From the NCBI GenBank assembly GCA_005888335.1, contig VAWY01000035.1, positions 1 through 60,579 of the forward strand: a stretch of DNA of 60,579 nt, given 5' to 3'. The notes beneath the pieces were generated by a model. It was not told the origin of the DNA. It made no database searches and worked only from the letters and a program-made list of their open reading frames with translations. The stretch comes from Actinomycetota bacterium (GTDB lineage Bacteria; Actinomycetota; Thermoleophilia; Solirubrobacterales; Solirubrobacteraceae). Of this stretch, positions 1 to 8,463 are shown piece after piece (the stretch's first letter is position 1; each line of letters opens with the position of its first letter). A program made the translations under genes and the position numbers.

Positions 1-598
1 AGATGTAGCCCTTGTCGAACTGCATGCCCTCGGTGAACTCGAGGTCCATGCCGAACGTCTGGCCCTCCTCGACGTTGACCACGCCGTCCTTGCCGACCTT
101 CTCGATGGCGTCGGCGATCACGTCGCCGATCTCGTCGTCACCGGCCGAGATCGTCGCCACACGGGCGATCTGGTCCTTGCCCGAGACCTCCTTGGCCTGC
201 GACTGGATGTTCTCGACGACGCGGTCCACGGACTTCTCGATGCCGCGCTTGAGGCCGAGCGGGTTGGCCCCGGCGGTCACGTTCTTGAGGCCCTGGCGGA
301 CGATCGCCTGCGCAAGCACCGTGGCGGTCGTCGTGCCGTCGCCGGCGACGTCGTTCGTCGCCGTGGCGACCTCGCGCACGAGCTGCGCGCCCTGGTTCTC
401 GAAGACGTCCTCGACCTCGATCTCGCGGGCGATGGTCACGCCGTCGTTCGTGATCGTGGGGGCGCCGAACTTCTTGTCGAGGACCACGTAGCGGCCCTTG
501 GGACCAAGCGTCACCTTGACCGCGTTGGCGACCGCGTCGACGCCGGCCTCAAGGGCCTTGCGCGCCTCGGAGTCGTACTTCAGTTCCTTGTGTGCCAT
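1..598 (-). CDS. groL: Chaperonin GroEL, N-terminal 199 residues (cut by window edge)
   Basis: 60 kDa chaperonin subunit that folds cytosolic proteins in a double-ring cage capped by GroES. The visible part starts [16 protein letters not shown] and includes the ATP-binding signatures VTLGPKGR and [12 protein letters not shown]; it runs off the window after the apical-domain segment [11 protein letters not shown] at 598 is preceded by an AGGAG ribosome site in the 15-base gap after groS, so the two genes form one transcript from the CIRCE-controlled promoter upstream of groS. The C-terminus is outside the window, so I cannot say whether it has a GGM or a His-rich tail, the feature that often distinguishes actinobacterial paralogues. 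Confidence 0.97.
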   Translation of the reverse strand, partial: MAHKELKYDSEARKALEAGVDAVANAVKVTLGPKGRYVVLDKKFGAPTITNDGVTIAREIEVEDVFENQGAQLVREVATATNDVAGDGTTTATVLAQAIVRQGLKNVTAGANPLGLKRGIEKSVDRVVENIQSQAKEVSGKDQIARVATISAGDDEIGDVIADAIEKVGKDGVVNVEEGQTFGMDLEFTEGMQFDKGYI

Positions 599-613
599 AT
601 GTCTTGTGTTCTC

Positions 614-907
614 CTAGGACTCGACCTTGGCAAGGACGTCGGTCTCGCGCAGCACGAGCAGGTCCTCACCATCGACCTTGATCTCGGTGCCGCCGTACTT
701 GGAGTAGAGGACCTCGTCGCCCTCGCTGACGTCCAGCGGGGTGCGCTTGCCCGTGTCCTCGTTGACCTTGCCGTCGCCGACAGCGAGGACCTTGCCCTTC
801 TGCGGCTTCTCCTTCGCGGTGTCGGGGAGGACGATGCCGCTCGCGGTCGTCTCCTCCTCCTCGATCGCCCGCACGATGAGCCGGTCGCCCAGGGGCTTGA
901 GCTTCAT
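614..907 (-). CDS. groS: Co-chaperonin GroES, 97 aa
   Basis: 10 kDa lid of the GroEL folding chamber. The product is 97 aa, the normal family length. It starts [13 protein letters not shown] and carries the mobile-loop region ([19 protein letters not shown]) and the conserved [15 protein letters not shown] strand. ATG at 907 is the only start compatible with the family N-terminus. The gene is first in a groS-groL operon, and its upstream region carries two perfect CIRCE operators, so HrcA repression with heat induction is the expected control. hrcA itself is not in the window. Confidence 0.97.
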   Translation of the reverse strand: MKLKPLGDRLIVRAIEEEETTASGIVLPDTAKEKPQKGKVLAVGDGKVNEDTGKRTPLDVSEGDEVLYSKYGGTEIKVDGEDLLVLRETDVLAKVES

Positions 908-946
908 GTGTGGATGACCTCCAGTGGAAAGGGTTGGAATTCCGAG

Positions 947-973
947 TTGGCACTCTCCCGGTGGGAGTGCCAA
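947..973 (-). promoter_or_regulatory. CIRCE operator, promoter-distal (downstream) copy
   Basis: Perfect inverted repeat TTGGCACTC-N9-GAGTGCCAA (halves 947-955 and 965-973). It matches the CIRCE consensus TTAGCACTC-N9-GAGTGCTAA with one symmetrical substitution per arm. It lies between the predicted -10 box and the groS start, that is, in the leader of the groS-groL transcript. CIRCE is bound by the heat-shock repressor HrcA. Confidence 0.95.
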
Positions 974-988
974 TGCCTGGCGAAGCCG

Positions 989-1016
989 AGAATAGCGCAT
1001 TGGCACTCGCGCGCAA
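989..1016 (-). promoter_or_regulatory. Predicted groS-groL core promoter
   Basis: On the minus strand a TTGCGC -35 box (1011-1016) and a TATTCT -10 box (989-994) are separated by 16 bases. The -35 lies in the spacer of the upstream CIRCE copy and the -10 lies between the two copies, so HrcA on either site would occlude RNA polymerase. The boxes were recognised by eye; the transcription start has not been shown. Confidence 0.55.
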
Positions 1017-1026
1017 GGAGTGCCAA
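1000..1026 (-). promoter_or_regulatory. CIRCE operator, upstream copy overlapping the -35 box
   Basis: Second perfect TTGGCACTC-N9-GAGTGCCAA (halves 1000-1008 and 1018-1026), 53 bp centre-to-centre from the first copy. It ends 31 bases before the GTG start of the divergent membrane-protein gene, so HrcA bound here could also affect that gene. Confidence 0.95.
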
Positions 1027-1057
1027 CGTCCGCCGCGGCTGCTGCACTTCCGGGCCC

Positions 1058-2152
1058 GTGGCCGAGCTCAGGCGCGAAGCCCGCATCCGGATCCCGCCGT
1101 CGGTGGTGCTGGAGGTCGTTCTCGTGGTCGTGGCGGTAGGGATCGCCCTGCTGCTCGTCTACCAGCTGCGCAAGCCGCTGACCTGGGTCTTCATCGCGAC
1201 GTTCCTGGCGATCGCCCTGGCCCGGCCGGTCGCCTTCTTCGAGCGCCGCATGCGCCGCGGCCTCGCGATCGCGACGGTCTACCTGCTGCTCGTCGGGATC
1301 CCGGTGGCGCTGGGTGCGCTGCTCATCCCGCCGATCGTGCGCTCGATCTCCGACTTCGCCAACAACGTCCCGCACTACGTCCGCGACCTGCAGGACTTCG
1401 TCAACAACAACAAGAGCCTGCGTCACCTCGACGACCAGTACGACATCACCGGCAAGCTGCAGGAGCAGGCGGCCAAGCTGCCCGAGAAGATCGGCGCGGC
1501 GGCGGGGACGCTGGGCAGCATCGGCGCGGCGGTGGTGAGCAGCCTCTTCGCGCTGATCACGATCCTGATCCTGACCGCGTTCCTGCTCGGCAGCGGGGAG
1601 CGGTGGTACGAGGGCTTCCTGTCGCTCCAGCCGGCCGACCGGCGCGACCGGCTGCGGCGCATCCTCGAGAGCTCGGCCCGGGCGATCAGCGGCTACGTCG
1701 CGGGCGCCCTCGTGCAGGCGACGATCGCCGGCGCGACGGCGCTCGTGGTCCTGGCGATCCTCGGCGTGCCGTTCGCGGCGGCGCTCGCGCTGATCATGGG
1801 GCTCTTCGACCTCATCCCGGTGATCGGCGCGACGATCGGCGCGGTTCTCGTCGGCGTCGTCACGCTGTTCGCCGACTTCCCGAAGGCGACGATCGTCTGG
1901 ACGATCTGGTCGATCCTCTATCAGCAGGTCGAGAACAGCCTGATCCAGCCGCAGATCCAGAAGCGCACGGTCAACGTCAACGGCTTCATCATCGTCGTCT
2001 CGGTGATCTTCGGCTCGACGCTCTTCGGCGTGATGGGCGCGCTCGTCGCGATCCCCGTCGCGGCGTCGATCCAGATCGCCGTGCTCGAGTGGTGGCAGTG
2101 GCGCGCCGAGCAGCGCGTGGCCGCCGCGCCCGTCAGCACGACGGGCCCGTGA
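1058..2152 (+). CDS. AI-2E family transporter (PerM/YdiK-like permease)
   Basis: Polytopic inner-membrane protein of the AI-2E/PerM superfamily, 364 aa from the GTG at 1058. Two N-terminal hydrophobic segments (about residues 12-55) precede a basic loop and a third segment. A hydrophilic, partly helical region (about 95-150) follows, then the C-terminal membrane block with the family-typical [16 protein letters not shown] and [12 protein letters not shown] motifs. Members have been linked to autoinducer-2 export or to sodium-proton exchange, and the substrate here is unknown. No good Shine-Dalgarno precedes GTG 1058. The frame stays open further upstream, but that would read through both CIRCE operators, so I prefer 1058. 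It is divergent from groS. Confidence 0.85.
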   Translation: MAELRREARIRIPPSVVLEVVLVVVAVGIALLLVYQLRKPLTWVFIATFLAIALARPVAFFERRMRRGLAIATVYLLLVGIPVALGALLIPPIVRSISDFANNVPHYVRDLQDFVNNNKSLRHLDDQYDITGKLQEQAAKLPEKIGAAAGTLGSIGAAVVSSLFALITILILTAFLLGSGERWYEGFLSLQPADRRDRLRRILESSARAISGYVAGALVQATIAGATALVVLAILGVPFAAALALIMGLFDLIPVIGATIGAVLVGVVTLFADFPKATIVWTIWSILYQQVENSLIQPQIQKRTVNVNGFIIVVSVIFGSTLFGVMGALVAIPVAASIQIAVLEWWQWRAEQRVAAAPVSTTGP

Positions 2153-2182
2153 GCGCGCGGTTATGGTTCCCGCCGGGTCACC

Positions 2183-4297
2183 ATGCGGTACGGACGCCTC
2201 GCCGCGGTCGCTTTCGCGCTCATCGCCGGGTCGTGCGCGCCCGCCGCCATGGCGGCGCCGGCGACGACCGTCGAGCGGACGGTCCAGGACTGCGACGGCG
2301 ACCAACTGCTCGAGACCGCGTTCGGCGAGCCCCACGTCCCCTTCCCGGCCGACGAGCCGGCCGGGCCGTGCCCGCGCTCGCAGCGCCAGCCGCTGCACCT
2401 GCCGCCGAGCGCCTCGATCGTCAACTTCCTGCAGCTGTCGGACTTCCAGACCGTCGACGAGGAGTCGCCCGCGCGCGTGGAGTGGCTCGACGCGACGCAG
2501 CGCATCCCCGGGCTGCAGCCGTTCAACGCCGCCTACCGGCCGCAGGAGTCGCTCAGCACGCAGATCATCGAGGCGATGGTCCGCCAGGCGCGCAACACGG
2601 TCTCGCCGGTCACGTCGCGGCATCTCGACCTCACGATCGTCACCGGCGACAACGCCGACTCGCAGCAGTTCAACGAGACGCGCTGGTTCATCGACATCCT
2701 GGACGGGACCACCGGCCCCGCGAACCCGGACCCCGAGATGGACCCGTCCGCCTCGCAGGACCGCAAGATCGACCCGAACTCGGGCGTGCCGGCCCCCGGG
2801 TGCGAGGCGACGCCGGGCAGCATCTACGACGGCGTGCGCGACAACGGGCAGTCGGGCGTGTTCCCCGACTTCGGCTACTACGAGCCCGACAGCTCCACCG
2901 GGGCACGCGACGACGGCGACGGCTACTCGCCCTTCCGCGCCGAGAACGTCGCCGAGACGCCGGGCAGCGACGTCACCGTGCGCGACTGGCCCGGCCTGCT
3001 CGAGCGCGCCAACGAGCGCTTCGAGGCGCTCGGGCTCGGCATGCCGTGGTATTCGACGTTCGGCAACCACGACGCGCTCGTGCAGGGCAACAGCCCCGAC
3101 GCCTTCGTCGGGCCGGTCGGTCCGGGGGCTGCGCCATCGCCCGAGGCGACCGAGGTCTACAACGCCGCCTACCACGCCCTCGCGACCGGGTGCGTGAAGG
3201 TCCTGCAGCCGGCGGCGCCGGTCCTGCCGGCGATCCAGCCACTGATCGAGGAGATCCAGAACCTGCGCGAGGGCGGCGTGACGCCGCCCGAGCAGTCCGA
3301 CATCGACCGCCTCACGGGTGAAGCCCTGGCGATCGTCGAGAACGCGCTGCTGCACCCGTGCAACCCTGAGACCGACGCAGGCTGTGCGATCGACATCGTC
3401 CCGCCGGACGCGCGCCGCTGCTTCCTGCCCAAGGACGAGCCCAACGTCACGCCGGCCGGCAGCCCGTGCTCGACCGGCAGCTGGATCGCGCAGCACTTCC
3501 GCACCACGGGGACGCCGGTCGGCCATGGGTTCGCCAACCGGCCGCCCGAGGCACAGCGCAACAACGACGGCTACTACGCGTTCAGCCCCAAGCCCGGCCT
3601 GCGCTTCATCGTCCTCGACACCATCACCGACGAGTGCGGGACGCTCTTCTGCTCGGACGGCTCGGTCGACGACACGCAGTTCCAGTGGCTGCGCGGCGAG
3701 ATCACCTCGGCGGAGGCCGGCCACCAGTACGTCCTGGTCTTCTCGCACCACACGCTGCGCACCACCCGGCTGCCCAGCACCGACGCCAGCGAGCAGCCGA
3801 TCCACTTCGGCGAGGCCCTCGACCGCCGCGGCGGCCAGCCGCTGCCGCCGAGCCCGGGCGAGACGCTCGAGCAGCTCTTCTGCGAGCACCCGGCGGTCCT
3901 GGCCCACGTGGCCGGCCACGAGCACGAGAACTACGTCGAGCGGCACGACTGCGCCGACGACTCGCCGCCGACGCCCGGCTCGAACCCGTACTTCTGGCAC
4001 ATCTCGACGGCCGCGCACATCGACTGGCCGCAACAGGCCCGGATGATCGAGCTCGTCAACCTGGGCGGGCAGATGTCCTTCGTGCTGACGATGCTCGACC
4101 ACGCGGGCCCGGCCAACCCCGGCGGCCCGCCGGAGCAGGCCGACCAGGGCCACGCGCCCGGCGACGTCGTCCGCCTCGCTTCGATCGGGCGCGAGCTCGC
4201 CTACAACGACTACCAGCACAGCCGCGGGGCGCGCGGCCTGCGCCAGGACCGCAACGTCATCCTGCCGACGGACCGGCCGCCGCCGCCCGGGTCCTAG
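2183..4297 (+). CDS. Large secreted metallophosphoesterase, 704 aa
   Basis: Exported calcineurin-like phosphoesterase. A signal peptide covers about residues 1-25. The binuclear-metal motifs are all present: SDFQ (D87), TGDN (D156), FGNHDA, FSHHTL and AGHEHEN. Large actinobacterial enzymes of this type carry long inserts between the GNHD and GHxH motifs, and here the insert exceeds 200 residues. It is rich in Cys (pairs such as CxPETDAGC), consistent with extracytoplasmic disulfides. The substrate is unknown; phosphodiesters or nucleotides are likely. ATG 2183 follows the AI-2E stop by 30 bases. The TAG stop (4295-4297) directly abuts the stop of the convergent ASCH gene at 4298. Confidence 0.85.
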   Translation: MRYGRLAAVAFALIAGSCAPAAMAAPATTVERTVQDCDGDQLLETAFGEPHVPFPADEPAGPCPRSQRQPLHLPPSASIVNFLQLSDFQTVDEESPARVEWLDATQRIPGLQPFNAAYRPQESLSTQIIEAMVRQARNTVSPVTSRHLDLTIVTGDNADSQQFNETRWFIDILDGTTGPANPDPEMDPSASQDRKIDPNSGVPAPGCEATPGSIYDGVRDNGQSGVFPDFGYYEPDSSTGARDDGDGYSPFRAENVAETPGSDVTVRDWPGLLERANERFEALGLGMPWYSTFGNHDALVQGNSPDAFVGPVGPGAAPSPEATEVYNAAYHALATGCVKVLQPAAPVLPAIQPLIEEIQNLREGGVTPPEQSDIDRLTGEALAIVENALLHPCNPETDAGCAIDIVPPDARRCFLPKDEPNVTPAGSPCSTGSWIAQHFRTTGTPVGHGFANRPPEAQRNNDGYYAFSPKPGLRFIVLDTITDECGTLFCSDGSVDDTQFQWLRGEITSAEAGHQYVLVFSHHTLRTTRLPSTDASEQPIHFGEALDRRGGQPLPPSPGETLEQLFCEHPAVLAHVAGHEHENYVERHDCADDSPPTPGSNPYFWHISTAAHIDWPQQARMIELVNLGGQMSFVLTMLDHAGPANPGGPPEQADQGHAPGDVVRLASIGRELAYNDYQHSRGARGLRQDRNVILPTDRPPPPGS

Positions 4298-4696
4298 TCA
4301 GTTCTGCGCGCCCCCGATGCCGAGCTTGCGGTCGGTGTACTCGGTGGGCGAGTCGACCACCTGCGAGAAGCGCACCACGGTCACGGTGTCATCCATCGAG
4401 ACCTCGCGCCCGTAGATCTGCTCGAGGAAGTGGATCATCTCCTCGTGGCGGCGGAACTCGGGGTTGTCGTGCTCGATGTCGCGCGGTGAGAGGTCCTTGA
4501 CCTTCTTGACCTCGACCTGGTCGATCACCGCCTCGAAGATCCGCTCGCGCGGCGAGTACTGATAGCCCAGCGTGACCAGCACCAGCTGGTTCTTCTTGTA
4601 CTTGTGGGACTTGTCGCCGAGACGGATCGTCGCCGTCTTGCGGCCGCGCCGCAACTGGTCGGCGAAGATGCGGGAGTAGAAGTTCAGGACCTGCAC
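4298..4696 (-). CDS. ASCH-domain (PUA-like) RNA-binding protein, 132 aa
   Basis: Small single-domain protein. The N-terminal FYSRIFADQLRRGRKTATIR strand-helix with the conserved GRKT/TIR signature, followed by a Lys-rich loop and LVLVTLGY, is characteristic of the ASCH fold, a PUA-like beta barrel. Family members bind RNA or process modified nucleosides; the role here is unknown. The start is GTG 4696. It is the last gene of a crp-nudix-ASCH set, 12 bases after the Nudix stop, so it is probably co-transcribed. A PUA-like protein beside a Nudix enzyme suggests nucleotide or RNA housekeeping, which is inference. Confidence 0.75.
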   Translation of the reverse strand: MQVLNFYSRIFADQLRRGRKTATIRLGDKSHKYKKNQLVLVTLGYQYSPRERIFEAVIDQVEVKKVKDLSPRDIEHDNPEFRRHEEMIHFLEQIYGREVSMDDTVTVVRFSQVVDSPTEYTDRKLGIGGAQN

Positions 4697-4708
4697 GACC
4701 GCGGCAGA

Positions 4709-5155
4709 TTACCTGCGCACGCGCTCAAGCGCGCGCTCGACCATTTCGCGCTCGCCCTTGTAGGACAGCTCGCGGGCCGCCTCGGCCAGCGGCATCCACC
4801 GCGCGATCTCCACCTCGCTGTCGTGGTCGGCCGGATCGCCCGATCGGTACTCGCACAGAAAGAAGGCGACCTGCTTGGCGATCCGGCGCCCTGAGCGCTG
4901 GTACCAGTAGCGCACGTCGCCGAGCTTCTCGACCGGCTCGGCGTCCACGCCGGCCTCCTCGCGGACCTCGCGGGCGGCCGCCTCGATCGACGTCTCGCCC
5001 GGATCGATGTGGCCCTTGGGCAGCGCCACGACCGCGCGGCCGCTCGCCGCGCGGCGGACGGGGATGATCACGATCGTGTCGTCGCCGCGGACGACGACGC
5101 CGCCGGCGGAGAACTCGCGGTTGCGCGGCCCGCGGCGCTCGGCGTCAGTAGACAT
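4709..5155 (-). CDS. Nudix hydrolase, 148 aa
   Basis: Hydrolyses a nucleoside diphosphate linked to another moiety. The complete Nudix box GX5EX7REUXEEXGU runs from G48 to V70 (GHIDPGETS...REVREEAGV), with metal-binding E66/E67. The AGGVVVR strand and KGHIDPGE resemble diadenosine-polyphosphate hydrolases, but specificity cannot be read from sequence. ATG 5155 lies inside the 3' end of the Crp gene (11-base overlap), so translation is probably coupled. The gene is followed 12 bases later by the ASCH gene. Confidence 0.85.
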   Translation of the reverse strand: MSTDAERRGPRNREFSAGGVVVRGDDTIVIIPVRRAASGRAVVALPKGHIDPGETSIEAAAREVREEAGVDAEPVEKLGDVRYWYQRSGRRIAKQVAFFLCEYRSGDPADHDSEVEIARWMPLAEAARELSYKGEREMVERALERVRR

Positions 5156-5843
5156 AGCGGCCCAGGGCCACCGGATCGTGGACCGTGAGCCGTCCGCGGC
5201 CCTGGGTGATCACCCCGGCGCGCTCGAGGGTGGCCAGGAAGCGGCTCGCCGACTCCCGGCTGGAGCCGGCCAGCTTGGCGACGTCGGCCTGCGTCGTCGT
5301 GATCAGCACGTCGCGCTCGTCGGCGCCCTCGGAGCGCGCCTGCTCGACGAGCTGGCTGAGCACCGTGGCGACGCGGCTCTGGACGGTCTGGAAGCTCTGG
5401 CGCGCGAGGCGCTCGTTGGCCGCGCGCAGGCGGCGGCCGAGCGCGGTCACGAGCTTGACGGTGATCTCGTTGTTCTCGCGCAGCAGGCGGCGCATGTCCG
5501 GGCCGAGGATGGCGACGACGTCGAGCGCGTCGACGGCCTCGACGGTCGCCGAGCGGCGCTCGTCGTCGAACATCGCCAGCTCGCCGAAGAAGTCGCCCGG
5601 GCCGAAGGTCGCCAGGGTGATCGAGCGCCCGTCGGGATGCTCGCGGATGGCGCGCGCGTGGCCGCCGCGGACGATGTAGCAGGTGTCGCTGGAATCGCCC
5701 TCGCGAAAGACGACCTGCCCCGGCTGGAAGCGGCGCGGCACGGCAAGCTGCGCGACGCGGGTGAGCTCGCGCGGGCCGAGCGTCTCGAAGACGGGGACGC
5801 CCGAGAGGAGTGAGACGGCCTCGTCGTCGGTCGTCGCCGCCAT
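5145..5843 (-). CDS. Crp/Fnr-family transcriptional regulator, 232 aa
   Basis: Cyclic-nucleotide-binding-type regulator. The N-terminal cNMP beta-roll (about 12-130) contains the phosphate-binding cassette FFGELAMFDDERRSAT with the Arg needed for cAMP-like ligands. It is followed by the dimerisation C-helix and a winged helix (about 165-232) with recognition helix SSRESASRFLATLERAGVI. No Cys cluster is present, so it is not an Fnr-type oxygen sensor. It heads an operon with the Nudix and ASCH genes. ATG 5843 is only 19 bases from the divergent start at 5863, so the two promoters must overlap and mutual regulation is likely. Confidence 0.9.
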   Translation of the reverse strand: MAATTDDEAVSLLSGVPVFETLGPRELTRVAQLAVPRRFQPGQVVFREGDSSDTCYIVRGGHARAIREHPDGRSITLATFGPGDFFGELAMFDDERRSATVEAVDALDVVAILGPDMRRLLRENNEITVKLVTALGRRLRAANERLARQSFQTVQSRVATVLSQLVEQARSEGADERDVLITTTQADVAKLAGSSRESASRFLATLERAGVITQGRGRLTVHDPVALGRYVY

Positions 5844-5862
5844 GTGTGAGAGATAGCACGTT

Positions 5863-6396
5863 ATGTTGGGCTTTCGCATGGCCCGCGCCCTCGCTGTCGC
5901 CCTGCTTGCCCCCCTGCTGGCCGCGCTCGCGCCGGCCGCGGAGGCCGTCGTCAAGCGCAAGCCCCCCTCGATCTTCGACTCGCCGCTGCTGTGGGCGACG
6001 GTCAACGTCTGCGACACGAAGAACAGTCCGGACACGATCGGCATCCGCGGCTCGATGCCGGGCAGCGCGGTGCGCGGCGAGCGGATGTACATGCGCTTCC
6101 AGGTCCAGTATCTCTCGAAGTCCGAGCAGCGCTGGCACAACATCACCCAGGGCGCCGACTCGGGCTGGGTGTCGGTCGGCTCGGCGCGCTACAAGGCCCG
6201 CCAGGCGGGCTGGAGCTTCCGCTTCGCGGCGCCGACCGACGGCTCGACCGAGCTGCTGCGCGGCGCGGTGACCTTCGAGTGGCGCAACGGGCCGGTCGTC
6301 GTCCGCCACGTGCGCAAGCGCACGACCGGCGGGCACGCGAGCGCGGCGGGGGCCGATCCGGCCGGCTACAGCGCCGCGGTCTGCGAGATCCGCTGA
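5863..6396 (+). CDS. Small secreted protein of unknown function, 177 aa
   Basis: A signal peptide (hydrophobic [20 protein letters not shown], cut near residue 28) precedes a mature domain of about 145 residues. It has two Cys (VNVCDTKNS near the mature start and the AVCEIR terminus), likely paired across the ends, and alternating beta strands with several Trp. I do not recognise a named family. ATG 5863 is favoured by GAGAGA nine bases upstream; ATG 5878 is an alternative. It is divergent from crp with only 19 bases between starts. Its last 31 bases overlap the convergent glycerophosphodiesterase gene. Confidence 0.7.
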   Translation: MLGFRMARALAVALLAPLLAALAPAAEAVVKRKPPSIFDSPLLWATVNVCDTKNSPDTIGIRGSMPGSAVRGERMYMRFQVQYLSKSEQRWHNITQGADSGWVSVGSARYKARQAGWSFRFAAPTDGSTELLRGAVTFEWRNGPVVVRHVRKRTTGGHASAAGADPAGYSAAVCEIR

Positions 6397-7082
6397 TCGA
6401 ACAGCCGGGGGTCGTTGGTGATGACCCCGTCGACGCCGAGCGCCTCGAGGCGCAGGATCTGCGCGGGGTCATCGACCGTCCACGCGTAGAGGTGGCCGCC
6501 GGTCGCGTGGACCGCCCGAACGAGCGCGCCGCTGATCAGGCGCCACTGGGCCATCAGCGCGTCGAGGCGCAGCGTGCGCATCGCGCTGGCCGCCTGACGC
6601 GGCAGGACGCGCCGGTAGACCTGCAGCATCGCGAACGCGGGAACCGCGGTGAACGGCGAGCGCAGCGGGTCGCGCTTGAGGCGCGGCACCGACCAGCCCA
6701 GCCGCAGGCCGGGCGCCGCGCCGCGCAGGAGCTGGAGGCTGCGCAGGTACTGCGAGGAGACCAGCGCACGGTCCTCGAGGCCGTGCTCGCGCAGCGCTTC
6801 GAGGACGCGCAGCTCGTAGCCGGGGAGCTTGAGGTCGACGTCGAGCTCGACGTCGGCGAACGTCGTCCCGGCGAGGTGGGCCAGGCCCTCCTGCAGCGTG
6901 GGCGGGCGCGGGCGCGCCCGGGCGGCGGCCATGTAGTCGTGGGCCAGCAACAGCTCGCCGGTGCCGTCGGCGCGCTCGGGGAGCACGTCGAACTCGATCA
7001 TGTGAACGCCGGCCGCCAGCGCCGCGTCGAAGCTGGCGAACGTGTTGCCGGGCGCGATCAGGTCGGCGCCCTTGTGGCCCAC
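6366..7082 (-). CDS. ugpQ: Glycerophosphodiester phosphodiesterase, 238 aa
   Basis: Splits glycerophosphodiesters from phospholipid turnover into sn-glycerol-3-phosphate and an alcohol. It shows the GDPD TIM-barrel motifs: HKG at the start with [18 protein letters not shown], a HD pair (AHDY), DVELDVDLK, and the C-terminal AWTVDD and [10 protein letters not shown]. There is no signal peptide, so a cytoplasmic UgpQ-like role is likely. The start is taken as GTG 7082, giving [13 protein letters not shown], because the catalytic HxG must lie at the very N-terminus. The 3' end overlaps the convergent secreted-protein gene by 31 bases. The symbol is by analogy. Confidence 0.85.
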   Translation of the reverse strand: MGHKGADLIAPGNTFASFDAALAAGVHMIEFDVLPERADGTGELLLAHDYMAAARARPRPPTLQEGLAHLAGTTFADVELDVDLKLPGYELRVLEALREHGLEDRALVSSQYLRSLQLLRGAAPGLRLGWSVPRLKRDPLRSPFTAVPAFAMLQVYRRVLPRQAASAMRTLRLDALMAQWRLISGALVRAVHATGGHLYAWTVDDPAQILRLEALGVDGVITNDPRLFDQRISQTAAL

Positions 7083-7252
7083 CCGTCTGAGCGGCTCCGA
7101 CCGCGGACCCGGACGGCCGCCGACGGCCGCAGCCGCCACCTGGCGGCGTCCTCGGTCGGGTCCGTGGCTCCGCCACTGTCCCCTCCCTGCGTCCTTGCCA
7201 GGCGACGCCTTCGGCTCGCCGGACGACCGCCCGGGCCCACGGCCGGAACCGC
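7083..7252. other. Hairpin-rich 170-bp spacer
   Basis: Non-coding gap between the GDPD start and the nei2 stop. A stem pairs 7101-7111 (CCGCGGACCCG) with 7157-7167 (CGGGTCCGTGG). Nested inside is GCCGCCA-CC-TGGCGGC (7132-7147). Further downstream are GTGGC-TCC-GCCAC (7164-7176) and the arms GGCGA/TCGCC of 7201-7220. It could be a nei2 terminator plus a GDPD leader. It resembles the two long palindromes at 14888 and 23450 in style but lacks their arm sequence. Confidence 0.45.
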
Positions 7253-8029
7253 CTAGCTCTGACACCCGGGACACCAGTACGTCGTGCGGTTGTCGTCGCC
7301 CTGCCCGCGCGCGAGCACGCGCGTCCCGCAGCGCGGGCACGCGCGGCCGGCGCGGTCGTGGACCGCGTTCGGGCGCACGTGGAAGCCGTGGCGCGCGGAG
7401 TGCTGCATGGCGGGGCGGATCGCGCGCAGGATCGCGCGCACCTCGTCGTCGGAGACGGCGCGCGCCGGGCGCCAGGGGTCGACGCCGGCCTCGAAGCACC
7501 CCTCGCACTTCCACAGGTTGCCGATCCCGGCGATCGTCCGCTGGTCGAGGATGGCGTCGCCGATCGGGCGCGTGGGGTCGTCGCCGCGCAGGCGGCGCAG
7601 CACCTCGTCCTCGTCGAGCTCGGGCGCGAGGACGTCGGGGCCGAGCTGCGCGAGGCGCTGGTCGAAGCGCGTGCGCGACTCGGTCATCAGCTCGAGCACC
7701 GGGCCGTCGAACTCGACGACCTGTTGGTCGCCGGCGCGCAGGACGAGCCACGCGCGCCGCGGCGAGCGGCCCCAGCGCCGGCCGGGGGCGTAGACGCCCC
7801 AGTGGCCGGTCATGCGCAGGTGCGAGTGCAGCGCCAGGTCGCCCTCGAAGCGCAGGAAGAGGTGCTTGCCGTAGGCGTCGACGGCCGTCACCGCCCGCCC
7901 GGCGAGGCGCTCGGGCCAGCGATCCGGGCGCAGGCGCGGATGGGGCGTGAGGATCTCGTCGGGCGCACGGCCCTCGAGGACCGGCCGGATCCGGCTCGCC
8001 GCGTAGTGGATGGTGTCGCCCTCGGGCAC
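7253..8029 (-). CDS. nei2: Endonuclease VIII-like DNA glycosylase/AP lyase (Nei2 type), 258 aa
   Basis: Base-excision repair enzyme that removes oxidised bases and cuts the abasic strand. GTG 8029 gives [10 protein letters not shown], exposing the catalytic Pro2 and Glu3 after Met removal; starts further upstream would bury that Pro. The Fpg/Nei helix-two-turn-helix region holds [10 protein letters not shown]. The C-terminal zinc finger is CPRC...WCPGC (C231, C234, C253, C256) with the conserved R248-TTYW loop. The PEGDTIH start, rather than PELPEVE, puts it in the actinobacterial Nei2 group and not MutM. Confidence 0.92.
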   Translation of the reverse strand: MPEGDTIHYAASRIRPVLEGRAPDEILTPHPRLRPDRWPERLAGRAVTAVDAYGKHLFLRFEGDLALHSHLRMTGHWGVYAPGRRWGRSPRRAWLVLRAGDQQVVEFDGPVLELMTESRTRFDQRLAQLGPDVLAPELDEDEVLRRLRGDDPTRPIGDAILDQRTIAGIGNLWKCEGCFEAGVDPWRPARAVSDDEVRAILRAIRPAMQHSARHGFHVRPNAVHDRAGRACPRCGTRVLARGQGDDNRTTYWCPGCQS

Positions 8030-8082
8030 CGCCTGCCCAGAGTACGGGCGAAGCGACCTACAGCCGTCCACCGGACGAAGCG

Positions 8083-8359
8083 ATGGATGGCGGGAAGCTC
8101 AGCATGACCCTCGCGAAGGTCCTCAACGTGCCCAAGCGCTTCGCGAACCAGGACGACGATCGCGTCCTCGACGAGGACGCGATCGTGCTCGTCGGCGCCA
8201 CGACGAAGGTCTTCGACAAGAGCCGCGTCCGAGCTGGCTGACGCCGACGACGTCCGCGTCCAGGGCAAGCTCCTGCCCCCCGAAGAAGTGCCAGACCGAC
8301 GAGGAGGACCAGCCGGTCACGACGATCCGCGCGAAGCGCATCACGATCCTCATCTATAG
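8083..8359 (+). pseudogene. Frameshifted small protein gene (OB-like, unknown)
   Basis: Protein-like sequence continues across all three plus-strand frames. The first frame (ATG 8083 or 8104) reads MTLAKVLNVPKRF...TTKVFDKSRV and then stops at TGA. From 8231 the next frame continues ELADADDVRVQGKLLPP. After the C6 run at 8276-8281 the third frame continues KKCQTDEEDQPVTTIRAKRI. Each shift is explained by one extra C. The joined product (about 90 aa, acidic, beta-rich) looks like a small OB-type domain, but I cannot name it. It is either a decayed gene or carries sequencing errors in C runs. Confidence 0.5.
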
Positions 8360-8437
8360 GCCGAGGGCGCCCGGGGCCGCGCGATGCGGCGCCGCTGCGG
8401 TCTCGGGCCTCCACGACCGGGCCAGGCGTCGGCGGCG

Positions 8438-8452
8438 GCTGGTAGAACCGGT
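8438..8452 (+). promoter_or_regulatory. Operator for the GntR/FadR-type regulator (autoregulatory site)
   Basis: GCTGGT-AGA-ACCGGT, a 6-3-6 inverted repeat ending 11 bases before the regulator's ATG. It matches the two sites ahead of the neighbouring desaturase gene and the FadR-subfamily half-site TGGT-N3-ACCA. Its position at the start of a gene without a Shine-Dalgarno suggests autorepression. Confidence 0.75.
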
Positions 8453-8463
8453 TGCCGTTCGCC

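Noticed and set aside
614..4219. 1,200-codon minus frame ending in the GroES sequence
   Set aside because: Only the last 97 codons are GroES. The rest is antisense to the AI-2E and metallophosphoesterase genes, and it would read through both CIRCE operators.
7253..8029. MutM (Fpg) rather than Nei2
   Set aside because: The N-terminus is PEGDTIH, not PELPEVE; this is the Nei/Nei2 signature.
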